Source: Ktedonobacterales bacterium
GTDB lineage: Bacteria > Chloroflexota > Ktedonobacteria > Ktedonobacterales > Ktedonobacteraceae
DNA length: 64,000 nucleotides
Assembly: GCA_027451525.1 (NCBI GenBank)
Contig: DAIDJF010000018.1
Coordinates: forward strand, 1 to 64,000
Direction: 5' to 3'
Shown: piece after piece, positions 42,370 to 51,622 of the stretch
How the letters are laid out: each line of letters begins with the position of its first letter
How positions within the stretch are numbered: the stretch's first letter is position 1
Notes under the pieces: model-generated
The model's input: only the letters and a program-made list of their open reading frames with translations
Database searches by the model: none
Told to the model about the DNA's origin: nothing
Made by a program: the position numbers and the translations under genes

Positions 42370-43320
42370 GTGGACATTTCTGAACATCTCAACCAGGCTG
42401 AATCGCTGGAAGATGAGCTTGAGCCTGCTTTGGAATTAACGCCCGCGCTGGTGCAGAAACGCCGCAGTCAGGGCCGCATCATCTTTGATCGCTTTGTGCG
42501 CAATAGATCAGCCGTTGTGGGAGCAGTATTTCTGATCCTGCTCTTCCTGTTCTGCTTTATTGGCCCAACAGTAACGGGACATAATCAACCCAATACCACA
42601 AATGTACTCAGCGTTAATGATACGTTGGCGCCGCCATCTGTAAAATATCCTTTGGGGACGGACGACGTGGGGCGTGACGAACTGGCACGTGCAATGGCTG
42701 GCGGGCAGGTTTCATTGCTGGTCGGCCTCACCTCGATGTTGATGGCTATCCTGCTGGGCGTTGGCATTGGTTCAATTGCAGGTTACTATGGCGGCATCGT
42801 CGATAACTTGTTGATGCGCCTGACCGATGTTGTGCTAGCTGTGCCACTCTACCTGTTGCTGTTTGTGCTCTCGGCCTCATTTACTGATGGCTCACCGCGC
42901 AGCGTGATTATTCTAATTGCGATTCTGGGTTGGACAACGGCAGCGCGCCTGGTACGTGGTGAATTCCTGGCTCTTAAAGAGCGCGAGTTTGTCTATGCGG
43001 CGCGTACAGTTGGCGCGAAGGATTTTCGTTTGATGTTCCGCCATATGCTGCCTAATGCCGCTGGTCCAATCATCGTTAATGCCACGTTGCTCACCAGTGC
43101 CAATATCATTCTAGAATCGGTACTGAGCTACTTCGGCTTCGGTATCAAGCCGCCCGATGCCAGTTGGGGCAGTATGCTCGGCTATGGGCAAGGTCTGGCT
43201 GATGTCTCGCCCTGGCTGCTCTACGTTCCCGCTCTGCTGATCGTACTGACCGTGTTAAGCCTTAATCTGGTCGGTGATGGTTTGCGCGATGCGCTGGATC
43301 CCTATATGACGGAACGCTAA
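42370..43320 (+). CDS. dppC: Peptide ABC transporter permease (DppC-like)
   Basis: This 316-residue partner permease has an N-terminal cytoplasmic segment of about 40 residues (acidic, then RIIFDRFVRNRSAVVG), six helices and the EAA loop EREFVYAARTVGAKDFRLMFRHMLPN. The periplasmic LGTDDVGRDELARAMAGGQVSL segment is the DppC/OppC hallmark. It starts with GTG at 42370, preceded by AAAGGAG eight bases upstream. It pairs with DppB to form the channel. Confidence 0.95.
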   Translation: MDISEHLNQAESLEDELEPALELTPALVQKRRSQGRIIFDRFVRNRSAVVGAVFLILLFLFCFIGPTVTGHNQPNTTNVLSVNDTLAPPSVKYPLGTDDVGRDELARAMAGGQVSLLVGLTSMLMAILLGVGIGSIAGYYGGIVDNLLMRLTDVVLAVPLYLLLFVLSASFTDGSPRSVIILIAILGWTTAARLVRGEFLALKEREFVYAARTVGAKDFRLMFRHMLPNAAGPIIVNATLLTSANIILESVLSYFGFGIKPPDASWGSMLGYGQGLADVSPWLLYVPALLIVLTVLSLNLVGDGLRDALDPYMTER

Positions 43321-43371
43321 TGCTGAAAATACTCAGCACTAGCGGTAACAGAATGCAAAGGAGAGACGACC

Positions 43372-44451
43372 TTGAGTGAGTATCTGCTCGAAGTGCAGGA
43401 CCTCAAGACCTACTTCAAAACGAAGGGGGGGCGCGTGCGCGCGGTTGATGGCGTGAATTTCGCGGTCAAACCGGGCGAGAAGGTCGCCATTGTGGGAGAG
43501 AGCGGTTGTGGCAAGAGCGTGACCGCCCTCTCGATTATGCGTTTGGTATCACAGCCTCCTGGTGAATATGCTGGCGGGAGCATCATTTTTGAAGATCAAG
43601 ATCTGCTTGATGTTCCTGAGAGCACAATGCGTAAGATCCGTGGCGGACAGATCAGTATGATCTTTCAAGATCCGATGACCTGCCTCAATCCGACAATGAC
43701 GGTAGGCAGGCAGATCGCTGAGGGTCTGCGCATTCACCTTAAACTCAGCAATGATGAAGCGATGAAGCGTGCTATGGTCCTGCTTGATCAGGTTGGTATT
43801 CCTGATGTCTCGAATCGCATCAATGCCTTTCCGCACCAGTTTAGCGGCGGGATGCGTCAGCGTGTCATGATTGCGATTGCCCTGGCCTGCAACCCCAAAC
43901 TGCTGATTGCCGATGAACCGACGACCGCCCTGGACGTGACGGTGCAGGCGCAGATTCTGGAACTAATCAGCGGGATCTGTAAGGAGTTTGGCACGGCACT
44001 GATCCTCATCACACATGATCTGGGCGTCGTCGCGGGTATGACCGACCGTGTGGTCGTGATGTACGCGGGCAAAGTGGTTGAAGAGGCTTCAACGGAAGAG
44101 CTATTCGCGAATCCGCGCCATCCCTACACACTTGGATTGCTGAACTCGGTGCCGCGTCTAGATGAGCAACGTCATGCCGAATTGCGTACTATCGAGGGTG
44201 CTCCACCAGACTTGCTACGCCCTCCTAGCGGATGTCGCTTCATGCCACGTTGTGTCTACGCGCACAATGTCTGTCGTGAACAGCCACCGCTGGAGGCTTT
44301 CGCCGGTCATGCTGCGCATCGCAAAGCCTGCTGGATTGATGTCACTGATCCGAAGGAACAAGCGTATGCCGAGCGTAGACGCCTTTCCAGAATCGAAGCC
44401 CAACGTGTTGCTGCTGAAGAGGTAATACGTCTGACCTCACGTTCGTCGTAA
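43372..44451 (+). CDS. dppD: Peptide ABC transporter ATPase (DppD-like)
   Basis: This 359-residue ATPase has Walker A GESGCGKS, Q-loop FQDPMTCLNP, ABC signature FSGGMRQR and Walker B LLIADEPTTALD. The C-terminal oligopeptide-transporter extension carries four Cys (CRFMPRCVYAHNVC...C) that may bind an Fe-S cluster, as in DppD/OppD. It starts with TTG at 43372 behind AAAGGAGAG. It drives import with DppF. Confidence 0.95.
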   Translation: MSEYLLEVQDLKTYFKTKGGRVRAVDGVNFAVKPGEKVAIVGESGCGKSVTALSIMRLVSQPPGEYAGGSIIFEDQDLLDVPESTMRKIRGGQISMIFQDPMTCLNPTMTVGRQIAEGLRIHLKLSNDEAMKRAMVLLDQVGIPDVSNRINAFPHQFSGGMRQRVMIAIALACNPKLLIADEPTTALDVTVQAQILELISGICKEFGTALILITHDLGVVAGMTDRVVVMYAGKVVEEASTEELFANPRHPYTLGLLNSVPRLDEQRHAELRTIEGAPPDLLRPPSGCRFMPRCVYAHNVCREQPPLEAFAGHAAHRKACWIDVTDPKEQAYAERRRLSRIEAQRVAAEEVIRLTSRSS

Positions 44452-44463
44452 GGAAATGAAATT

Positions 44464-45486
44464 ATGGTAGAGACACAACAGACCGCCGTGGCTAGCAAGA
44501 CCATGCTTGATGTGCGCGGCCTAAAAATGTACTTTCCTCTTACACGTGGTGTTATTTTGCAGCGTACCATCGGGTATGTGCGCGCAGTTGATGACATCAG
44601 CTTTACGATTGAGCGCGGTCAGACACTGGGTCTGGTCGGCGAGAGTGGTTCTGGTAAGACGACGATTGGGCGCACCCTGATCCGTCTGTACAAGCCAACC
44701 GCAGGCGAAATTTTGTTTGAGGGAGAAGACCTGGCGAAGCTACATGGTGAAGGGTTGCGTCAGATGCGCCGTCGAGTGCAGATGGTCTTTCAGGACCCCT
44801 ATGCCTCGCTCAATCCGCGCTTCACCATCGGTTCGCTCGTCTCGGAGCCGATGCACATCTATAAACTGGGGACTGCAAAAGAGATTCGCGAGCGCACGGA
44901 AGAACTGTTGCGCGTTGTGGGTCTACGTCCTGAGTATATTGATCGCTATCCGCATGAGTTTAGTGGCGGCCAGCGTCAGCGTATCGCGGTGGCACGCGCG
45001 CTCTCCATTAATCCTGAGTTAGTGATTGCCGATGAGCCAGTCTCCGCCCTGGATGTCTCCATTCGCGCGCAGGTGTTAAATCTGTTACAGCGTTTGCAGC
45101 AGCAGTTCCATTTGACCTATCTGTTCGTCTCGCATGACTTGAGTGTGGTGCGACACGTGGCGGACCGCATTGCCGTGATGTATCTCGGAAAGATTGTGGA
45201 GATCGCGGATCGCGACGAACTCTATACCGCGCCAAAGCATCCCTATACACGGGCTTTGCTCTCTGCTGTGCCAATTCCTGATCCCAAGATCGAACGCCAA
45301 CGCCAGCGTATTATTCTCTCTGGCGATCTGCCCAGTCCAATTAATATCCCCGCTGGCTGTCGCTTTCACACACGTTGTCCAATGGCGCAATCGATCTGCC
45401 GCGAGATAGAACCAAAGTTTGAGGCCAAAGAGGGGCGCGAACACTATGCCGCCTGCCACTTTGCCGAGAAGGTTACCCCGGTGTGA
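44464..45486 (+). CDS. dppF: Peptide ABC transporter ATPase (DppF-like)
   Basis: This 340-residue partner ATPase has Walker A GESGSGKTT, Q-loop FQDPYASLNPR, signature FSGGQRQR, Walker B LVIADEPVSALD and H-loop FVSHDLSVV. The C-terminal Cys-rich oligopeptide-transporter extension is present (CRFHTRCPMAQSIC). It begins nine bases after dppD and is the last gene of the importer operon, followed by a 13-bp hairpin. Confidence 0.95.
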   Translation: MVETQQTAVASKTMLDVRGLKMYFPLTRGVILQRTIGYVRAVDDISFTIERGQTLGLVGESGSGKTTIGRTLIRLYKPTAGEILFEGEDLAKLHGEGLRQMRRRVQMVFQDPYASLNPRFTIGSLVSEPMHIYKLGTAKEIRERTEELLRVVGLRPEYIDRYPHEFSGGQRQRIAVARALSINPELVIADEPVSALDVSIRAQVLNLLQRLQQQFHLTYLFVSHDLSVVRHVADRIAVMYLGKIVEIADRDELYTAPKHPYTRALLSAVPIPDPKIERQRQRIILSGDLPSPINIPAGCRFHTRCPMAQSICREIEPKFEAKEGREHYAACHFAEKVTPV

Positions 45487-45495
45487 TGAAACTGT

Positions 45496-45527
45496 CTCAC
45501 ATGGCCTTGATTAGAAGGCCATGTGAG
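45496..45527 (+). terminator. Hairpin after the peptide importer operon
   Basis: CTCACATGGCCTT and AAGGCCATGTGAG pair perfectly (13 bp, six-base loop). There is no T-tract, so it may terminate weakly or protect the 3' end. Confidence 0.65.
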
Positions 45528-45528
45528 A

Positions 45529-45557
45529 ATTGACAAGGGGTCATTCCTGTGCTACCC
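45529..45557 (+). promoter_or_regulatory. Predicted promoter upstream of mnmA-lepA
   Basis: TTGACA (45529-45534), 17 bases, TACCCT (45552-45557). The -35 box is perfect and the -10 box is weak. An intrinsic terminator lies about 60 bases beyond the predicted start. Confidence 0.5.
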
Positions 45558-45563
45558 TTATGT

Positions 45564-45652
45564 TGGCATGAAGGGGCGTACTATAGGGCATATATAACCG
45601 CATATTGATGTGCGCTGAAAGACTAGCCCATACAGGTGGCTAGTCCTTTTTT
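45564..45652 (+). ncRNA. Candidate small RNA or attenuated leader before mnmA
   Basis: The stretch from the predicted start (about 45564) to the T-run (45652) is about 90 bases and ends in a clear intrinsic terminator. It also contains a nine-codon open frame (ATG at 45569-45571 region, MKGRTIGHI) that might be a leader peptide. It is either a separate small RNA or an attenuator of mnmA-lepA. Sequence alone does not decide. Confidence 0.35.
45621..45652 (+). terminator. Intrinsic terminator upstream of mnmA
   Basis: GACTAGCC and GGCTAGTC form an eight-bp stem followed by CTTTTTT. Confidence 0.85.
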
Positions 45653-45759
45653 CTATCATGAACTGTTCATAAGATATATTGGGTGGATACGTCATCCTCT
45701 ATGACTTGCAAAGCATAAATAGTATTCCAAACGAACACGAGAAACAGGAGCAGAACACT

Positions 45760-46953
45760 ATGGCACGGATAGTCGTCGCAATGAGCGGCGGCGTGGATAG
45801 CTCGGTTGCAGCCGCCCTCCTCAAGGAACAGGGGCACGAGGTGATTGGTATTATGTTGCGCCTCTGGTCTGAGCCGGGCGTGATCGAAGCTGAGGATGAT
45901 GGCGTTGAACGGGTAGTTCAGAACAAATGCTGCTCCCTCGAAGCGGTTGATGATGCGCGGCGCGTGGCCCGTATGCTGGATATCCCTTTCTATCTCGTCA
46001 ATGTCGAGCAGGAATTTAAGAAAAATATTGTGGATGCCTTCTATGAGGAGTATGTCGCAGGTCTGACGCCGAATCCCTGTCTCACCTGCAATCGGCATAT
46101 TCGTTTTACCGTATTGCTCAATCGTGCCCTGGCCCTTGATGCAGATTACCTGGCGACAGGCCATTATGTGCGTGTTGACGACCATCCATTGACGGGTAAA
46201 CGGCGTCTGCGGCGTGCTGTAGACAACGAAAAGGATCAGTCATATGTTTTGCATGTGCTAAACCAGTTTCAACTCGCCCATGCCTGTTTTCCGCTTGGCT
46301 CTTACACTAAACCACAGGTGCGCGCGATGGCTGCGGAACGTGGCATGTCAGTAGCCGCGAAGGCCGAGAGTCAGGAGATTTGTTTCGTGGCCCAGAACGA
46401 CTATCGGGGCTTCATAGATCGCTATGCAGCCGCCAGCGGTATGCGTGAACCTGTTATGCTTGGAAGCGCGGTTGGTGCGCGTGCGGGCAGTAGTATGAGC
46501 GAGGGGTCGTCATCGCTGATTACATTGCCCAAGCCGGGACCGATTTACGATATGCAGGGGCAGGTGTTGGGACGTCATCGTGGGCTGGCCTACTACACAA
46601 TTGGGCAGCGTAAAGGTCTGGGAATTACCGCCTCAGAGCCGTTGCACGTGTTGAAAATTGACGCGGAACGCAACGCGCTTGTGGTCGGGCCTGCATCTGC
46701 CCTGGATCAGAACGAATTTACTGTTGGCAAGATGCATTATCTCAGCGGGGAGACGCCAGATGAGCCGTTTGAGGCACTGGTTCGGGTGCGCTACAAAGCC
46801 CCAGAGCAGCCCGCGCTGGTAACGCCGCTTGCTGGAAATCGTGTGCATGTCACACTACAGCATCCACAGCGGGCCATCACACCGGGGCAGGCTGCCGTGT
46901 TCTACGGCGGCGCGGATGGTGATGAGGTATTGTGTGGAGGAATCATTGAATGA
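45760..46953 (+). CDS. mnmA: tRNA-specific 2-thiouridylase MnmA
   Basis: MnmA thiolates U34 of tRNA-Lys, -Glu and -Gln in an ATP-dependent reaction. It has 397 residues with PP-loop [13 protein letters not shown], the catalytic Cys motif [12 protein letters not shown], second Cys in EICFV, and the C-terminal tRNA-binding barrel ([21 protein letters not shown]). An insert of about 25 residues rich in Ser, Gly and Ala (near residue 230, before PKPGPI) is not part of the usual protein. The start at 45760 follows CAGGAG by nine bases. Its stop overlaps the lepA start (ATGA). Confidence 0.95.
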   Translation: MARIVVAMSGGVDSSVAAALLKEQGHEVIGIMLRLWSEPGVIEAEDDGVERVVQNKCCSLEAVDDARRVARMLDIPFYLVNVEQEFKKNIVDAFYEEYVAGLTPNPCLTCNRHIRFTVLLNRALALDADYLATGHYVRVDDHPLTGKRRLRRAVDNEKDQSYVLHVLNQFQLAHACFPLGSYTKPQVRAMAAERGMSVAAKAESQEICFVAQNDYRGFIDRYAAASGMREPVMLGSAVGARAGSSMSEGSSSLITLPKPGPIYDMQGQVLGRHRGLAYYTIGQRKGLGITASEPLHVLKIDAERNALVVGPASALDQNEFTVGKMHYLSGETPDEPFEALVRVRYKAPEQPALVTPLAGNRVHVTLQHPQRAITPGQAAVFYGGADGDEVLCGGIIE

Positions 46954-48764
46954 CCGACCAAGCTCATATTAGAAATTTCTGCATCATTGCACACATAGAT
47001 CATGGCAAATCAACCCTCGCAGACCGCTTGCTAGAATTTACTGGTACGGTCTCGAAACGCGAACTGATGGAGCAAACCCTCGATCAGATGGATTTAGAGC
47101 GTGAGAAGGGTATTACAATTAAAGCTCAGGCTGTGCGTATGCGCTATACCGCTCTCAATGGCGAGGAGTATGAACTGAACCTGATTGATACTCCGGGTCA
47201 CGTGGACTTCACCTATGAGGTCTCGCGTAGCCTTGCTGCCTGTGAGGGTGCTCTGCTCGTAATTGATGCTACGCAGGGTATTGAAGCGCAGACGCTTGCT
47301 AATCTCTATCTCGCGCTAGAGTCCGATCTGAGTATTATTCCTGTCATCAACAAGATTGATCTGCCCAGTGCGGACCCGGAGAAGGTGAAGCTAGAGGTCG
47401 AGGATGTGATTGGCCTGCCGAAAGAAGAATGCATCCTTGCCTCAGCCAAAGAAGGTATCGGCACACAGGATATCCTGGAAGCGATTATCAAGCAGATTCC
47501 GCCGCCGAAAGGCTTCACAAATCATCCTCTCAGGGCATTGGTCTTTGACTCACACTATGACTCTTATAAGGGCGTGATTGCCTATGTGCGCATCATGGAT
47601 GGTGAACTGCGTGAGGGTGAGCGTGTGTCGATGATGGCGGCTGGTAGCACGACCGATATTCTAGAAGCGGGCTATTTTCACCCACGTCTGACCTCAGCAA
47701 AGTTCTTGACGACGGGTGAAGTCGGCTATATCGCGACTGGTTTTAAGAATGTGAAGGATTGCCGTGTTGGCGATACTGTCACCGTGCCATCCGCGCTTGG
47801 CGAAGTCGAGGCTTTGTCTGGTTATAAGCCCGCGAAGCCGATGGTCTTTGCTGGTATCTATCCTGTTGAAGGCAATGACTATCCTCTGTTGCGAGATGCC
47901 CTTGACCGTCTAAAACTAAATGATGCCGCGCTGTTTTACGAGCCAGAGACATCGAATGCTCTGGGCTTTGGTTTCCGTTGCGGTTTCCTGGGCTTGCTGC
48001 ACATGGAGATCATTCAGGAGCGTCTGGAACGTGAATATAACCTGGATATTCTCGCCACGGCTCCTAGCGTCGAATATCAGGTTTATAAGACGAATGGAGA
48101 GGTTGTCGAAGTCGATAACCCATCCGAGATACCATCACCCTCTGAAGTCGAGCATATTGAAGAGCCTGTGATGGATATCTCAGTCTTCACGCCCTCGCGC
48201 TATATTGGCACAATTATGGATCTCGTGACAACGCGCCGAGGAACGTTTAAAGAGATAAAATACATTGAGGCTGAGCGCGTGCTGATGACCTACACGATTC
48301 CGTTAGCCGAACTGATTATTGATTTTTACGATCAATTGAAATCACGCACGCAGGGGTATGCCTCGCTCGATTATAGCTTTGGCCGCTATCAAGCTGCCGA
48401 TCTGGTCAAGCTTGATATCCTCGTTAACGGGAATCCAGTGGACGCGCTCTCTTTGATTCTGCATAAAGACAAAGCCTATCATCAGGGACGCGCGTTGGTT
48501 GAAAAGTTACGTAGCTTAATTCCACGTCAGCTCTTTGAGGTTCCTATCCAGGCTGCCATTGGCTCGCGTGTCATTGCGCGTGAGACGGTCAAGGCCATGC
48601 GCAAAGATGTGCTTGCCAAATGTTATGGTGGTGACATTTCGCGCAAACGCAAGCTACTGGAGAAGCAGAAAGAGGGCAAGAAGCGCATGAAAATGGTTGG
48701 GAACGTGGAAATACCACAGGATGCGTTTATGGCGGTTCTCTCGCTGGGCGACGATAATCATTAA
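46950..48764 (+). CDS. lepA: Elongation factor 4 (LepA)
   Basis: This 604-residue ribosome-dependent GTPase acts in translation fidelity or initiation. G-motifs are AHIDHGKST (G1), GITIKAQ (G2), DTPGH (G3), NKIDLP (G4) and SAKEG (G5). The LepA-specific C-terminal domain is complete ([23 protein letters not shown]...[12 protein letters not shown]). The ATG overlaps the mnmA stop codon, which implies coupled translation. Confidence 0.97.
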   Translation: MTDQAHIRNFCIIAHIDHGKSTLADRLLEFTGTVSKRELMEQTLDQMDLEREKGITIKAQAVRMRYTALNGEEYELNLIDTPGHVDFTYEVSRSLAACEGALLVIDATQGIEAQTLANLYLALESDLSIIPVINKIDLPSADPEKVKLEVEDVIGLPKEECILASAKEGIGTQDILEAIIKQIPPPKGFTNHPLRALVFDSHYDSYKGVIAYVRIMDGELREGERVSMMAAGSTTDILEAGYFHPRLTSAKFLTTGEVGYIATGFKNVKDCRVGDTVTVPSALGEVEALSGYKPAKPMVFAGIYPVEGNDYPLLRDALDRLKLNDAALFYEPETSNALGFGFRCGFLGLLHMEIIQERLEREYNLDILATAPSVEYQVYKTNGEVVEVDNPSEIPSPSEVEHIEEPVMDISVFTPSRYIGTIMDLVTTRRGTFKEIKYIEAERVLMTYTIPLAELIIDFYDQLKSRTQGYASLDYSFGRYQAADLVKLDILVNGNPVDALSLILHKDKAYHQGRALVEKLRSLIPRQLFEVPIQAAIGSRVIARETVKAMRKDVLAKCYGGDISRKRKLLEKQKEGKKRMKMVGNVEIPQDAFMAVLSLGDDNH

Positions 48765-48840
48765 AAGCTATTCTTTACACTTTACTTGCATAGACAGGGC
48801 AACTCGTATGGGTTGCCCTGTGTGTATCTCAGCGTTATTT

Positions 48841-49731
48841 TTACTTTTGGCCCATTGTGACATCGCCGCATAAGAGGGGATCGAACCCTGTTTGTGTGGA
48901 GACATCCGCGCTGTTGTGAACATTGACGTACCATCCGCTTGCCGGGATACTCTGCACGCCAGAGATCGTCGTTGTTGAGGTCGCATTGCCTTGCGCGTCC
49001 GCGTTAAGTGTTGTTAACGGGTGGATGACGGGGCCTTGCATCGCACAACTGCCACTATGGATGTGGGCGGCGTGGCTACTATTAGGCGCGAGACCAGTGG
49101 CGGTCAGGACAACTGTTAAGATGGTTCCCTTCAGTGTGAGTTGGGCTTTGCCGCTGGGGTTTTGGCCCACGCTGGAAGGAGGCGCACTGTTCAACGGAAC
49201 CTGTACCGTCTGGTTTGCTGTTGTGGAGGTATTGGTATTCGTGATATCGCCGCACGCAATTATCTGCTGTTCGCTGGCATTAGCCATACCTGGACCATTA
49301 TAGATGCTGAGCGACCAATTTTTTGCAGGAATGCCCCCCTTAATACCTGTAAAGGTCGCCGTGGTGTTGGCGTTGCCGTGTGCATCGGCGGTAATGTTTG
49401 GGACATTGTAGATGACATTGCCCTGTTGCGCGCAGGTTCCTGCATGAATAGCAGCGGGGTGCGTGCTATTGGGAGCCAATCCACTGAGCATCACCTTAGC
49501 ATTGAGTGTCTCGTTTGATGCTGTCCAAGCAAGTGCTGCTGAGCCACTAGGACGCTTTTGCAAGTTCACTGTCGCACTGGTGGCACTGGTAGGCGTTGCT
49601 GCTGTTGTTGTGCTTGTTCCTGTGGCGCCTGTTGTCGGTGTGGAGCTTTTGCCACACGCGCTGAGCAATAGCATTGCGGTTATGCAGGCAAACGCAAGAG
49701 CATTCATACGTACATGTAAAAATAGCCTCAT
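48841..49731 (-). CDS. Lipoprotein with two CHRD-like beta domains
   Basis: This 296-residue exported lipoprotein has signal ITAMLLLSACGKS, a Thr/Ser/Ala-rich linker (residues 36-70), then two similar domains. Each has the pattern LxGLAPNSxHxAxIHxGTCAxQG and ends in an ACGD or LCGDV motif, so an internal duplication is visible. The His/Cys spacing resembles CHRD and Cu/Zn-superoxide-dismutase-like folds. Catalytic activity cannot be claimed. The chosen ATG gives a correct lipoprotein signal; AAAGGA lies about 12 bases upstream. It is monocistronic. Confidence 0.75.
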   Translation of the reverse strand: MRLFLHVRMNALAFACITAMLLLSACGKSSTPTTGATGTSTTTAATPTSATSATVNLQKRPSGSAALAWTASNETLNAKVMLSGLAPNSTHPAAIHAGTCAQQGNVIYNVPNITADAHGNANTTATFTGIKGGIPAKNWSLSIYNGPGMANASEQQIIACGDITNTNTSTTANQTVQVPLNSAPPSSVGQNPSGKAQLTLKGTILTVVLTATGLAPNSSHAAHIHSGSCAMQGPVIHPLTTLNADAQGNATSTTTISGVQSIPASGWYVNVHNSADVSTQTGFDPLLCGDVTMGQK

Positions 49732-49778
49732 CGGTGTCGAAATCCTTTCTTGACTTGTGTATAGCTGCCAGAGTATTG

Positions 49779-49816
49779 ACTCATGGGCAAAACAAGTACT
49801 CATGGGCAAAACAAGT
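49779..49816. repeat. Tandem 19-base direct repeat
   Basis: ACTCATGGGCAAAACAAGT occurs twice in perfect tandem (49779-49797, 49798-49816), 50-85 bases upstream of the CHRD-like lipoprotein gene. It could be a double operator. Confidence 0.75.
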
Positions 49817-49921
49817 ATATATAGCTAGCACACGTTGGAAAGTGAAAGAAGATAGACACGTTTTTTGGCAAAGGAAAAATGAGGAGGGAAAAGGGGGAAA
49901 TGAGAGGCGCACAGGAATCAC

Positions 49922-49960
49922 GAAAGCCAGGTTCATAAGACCTGGCTTTCACTTTTTCTT
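49922..49960 (+). terminator. Orphan intrinsic terminator
   Basis: GAAAGCCAGGT pairs with ACCTGGCTTTC (11 bp, seven-base loop), followed by ACTTTTTCTTTC on the plus strand. No plus-strand gene precedes it, so an unannotated short transcript is possible. Confidence 0.7.
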
Positions 49961-49974
49961 TCTTATTCTGCACA

Positions 49975-50340
49975 ACTCCCGTGTTACGTCAACCGAGTCC
50001 TAATCCACGTAGGTCAAGAGAATTACTGAGATGCAATTCAGTAAACCCTCTGTTTACCTCTTTCATCCAGCGACGTAAGCCGTCGAGAAGACCAGCCACG
50101 CTAATTTGTTATACAGATTGTGGCGGTATAGAGCAGGATGGTCAGACGCTCAGAGGCTCGGCAAGCCCGCATTCACGGGCGCTCCTAGTCAATTTGAAAT
50201 ACCATCCCTAGTAGGCGAACTGGTTTCTTCATTAATAGCATCGGAGCCTCCTTTCAGAGTACCAGTGCAAGGTGTTTCACCTCGTGCCAGAGTGTCAAGT
50301 TACTCACTCGTTCTCTGGAATGCTCCCATCTCTTGGGAAC
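49975..50340 (-). ncRNA. Candidate structured non-coding RNA
   Basis: Downstream of a consensus minus-strand promoter, about 365 bases contain no coding frame on that strand but many short hairpins: TCCC..GGGA near 50330, AGGTG-AAA-CACCT near 50275, GCCCG-N6-CGGGC near 50170, CGACG-N5-CGTCG near 50075, GTAAAC..GTTTAC near 50047, GAATT..AATTC near 50028. Base use differs from neighbouring intergenic DNA. I could not match it to tmRNA, RNase P, SRP or 6S RNA. An IS200/IS605-associated guide-RNA-like remnant is possible but unproven. The 3' end is not defined. Confidence 0.45.
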
Positions 50341-50346
50341 ACTCTT

Positions 50347-50375
50347 ACTATACCATGAGGAAAGGTGAATGTCAA
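50347..50375 (-). promoter_or_regulatory. Consensus promoter for the candidate structured RNA
   Basis: On the minus strand TTGACA (50375-50370), 17 bases, then TATAGT (50352-50347). The nearest minus-strand gene start downstream is over 600 bases away, so this promoter most simply drives an RNA. Confidence 0.7.
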
Positions 50376-50433
50376 GATGTGTCATGAGCAAAAATTGGAC
50401 AAGATGAATTTCTAATTTTTGTGACAACAAGAA

Positions 50434-50471
50434 GGAGTGTTATACCGCTTGTTAGCATAATATAACACTCC
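50434..50471 (-). terminator. Terminator of the SRPBCC gene
   Basis: GGAGTGTTATA and TATAACACTCC form a perfect 11-bp stem; TTCTTGTTG follows on the minus strand. It lies directly after the SRPBCC gene stop. Confidence 0.65.
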
Positions 50472-50500
50472 CATTTACGCTCTTGCGATAGTGCAATATA

Positions 50501-51208
50501 TTAGTAATTGAGCGTATCGCGGTTAGCGGTTGGTGGCAAATTTTGGCCAGGGACGCCAATATTTGAGCCATTTAAGCCTGTGTAGTCGCTGTTCAAATCA
50601 CGTCTGTTCTTACCGGTGATATCCTGGTCAGTGAGCGGGCGGTTGCTGTCCTGCTGGCGATTCATGCCAGGGTCTTGCTGCATGCTCTGGTTCTGTCTGT
50701 CAGTCGTTTTCCCCTGACTGGCGGCACTCTCACCGTGGAAGAGGTAGTTCGACGTATTGGGATCGAGGGCATTGGCGGGTGCCTGATCGACCATACGGGC
50801 AAAATGATTGAGGTCATTCTGCAAGTGGGTCTCGAAGCTATTGCCAACACCAAGATTTTCGCCGATATCGCCCAGGATGCCAACAGGCGGATTATAATTG
50901 ATATAGACATCAATACGTGTCTGGTTTTGACTCATTGGCTCAAAGGTGACTTTGCCAAAGTTCTCAAGTCCTTTGGTCGAATGCCATCCAATCTGGCGGT
51001 TGGGAACCCAGTTCTCATTGATGGCGTCCCATTCGTGCTGACCAACGACATCGGCGACCCAGTGACTACGTTGATTATCATAATAGGTCACCTCTTTGAC
51101 AAAACTCATAAATTTGGGAAAGTCATTGAAGTGCGTAAACATGGCATATACCTGCTGTACAGGTGCGTTTACCATCACTGAAGCATGATGTGTTGCTAAA
51201 TCGGGCAT
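50501..51208 (-). CDS. SRPBCC/polyketide cyclase-like protein with Gln/Asn-rich tail
   Basis: The N-terminal 150 residues match the START-like SRPBCC fold of the polyketide_cyc family (ASVMVNAPVQQVYAMFTHFNDFPKFMSFVKEV... and the long C-terminal helix FETHLQNDLNHFARMVD). The fold forms a hydrophobic pocket that binds lipids or other small ligands. The last 85 residues are rich in Gln, Asn, Asp and Gly and are probably disordered. The start follows AAGGAG. It is followed by its own terminator. The ligand and function are unknown. The 400 bases on its 5' side (51209-51622) are AT-rich with no clear element. Confidence 0.85.
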   Translation of the reverse strand: MPDLATHHASVMVNAPVQQVYAMFTHFNDFPKFMSFVKEVTYYDNQRSHWVADVVGQHEWDAINENWVPNRQIGWHSTKGLENFGKVTFEPMSQNQTRIDVYINYNPPVGILGDIGENLGVGNSFETHLQNDLNHFARMVDQAPANALDPNTSNYLFHGESAASQGKTTDRQNQSMQQDPGMNRQQDSNRPLTDQDITGKNRRDLNSDYTGLNGSNIGVPGQNLPPTANRDTLNY

Positions 51209-51622
51209 AGTTACTCCTTTTTGTTGTCCCCTTTATCAGGGGGTATTCACTGCACTGTAGGTAATCATACCATAAAAATGCATGAAAATGAACAAATAAA
51301 GCACATCAGTCTATTTCTAAGCAAGTTTTTAAGTAGTGCTTATTTGACTCTTATTGTAGTATTTTGAGCGAGCGCATTTTTTAGTTGTAAGGCAGCCTAA
51401 TACATACGTCCGAAGAAATCAGGTGGCTACCTGAGAGAATATCATGTTTATCCCTCATTCCTATTTACTTGCATCTGCTTCTATGATATGCACTAGAATA
51501 GAAGAGAAGGGTATATTCATTGGATGCCCTCAACGTTTTTTTGCCATCATACGGTTCAGTCTAGGACTGTGATCCATTATGACCAAAGACTGGTATGGGG
51601 TAGCTTTTAGAGAGGTATGGAA

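Noticed and set aside
49981-50387. Plus-strand frames of 76 and 93 codons
   Set aside because: They lie opposite the candidate structured RNA, lack ribosome binding sites and look like typical false translations of RNA genes.
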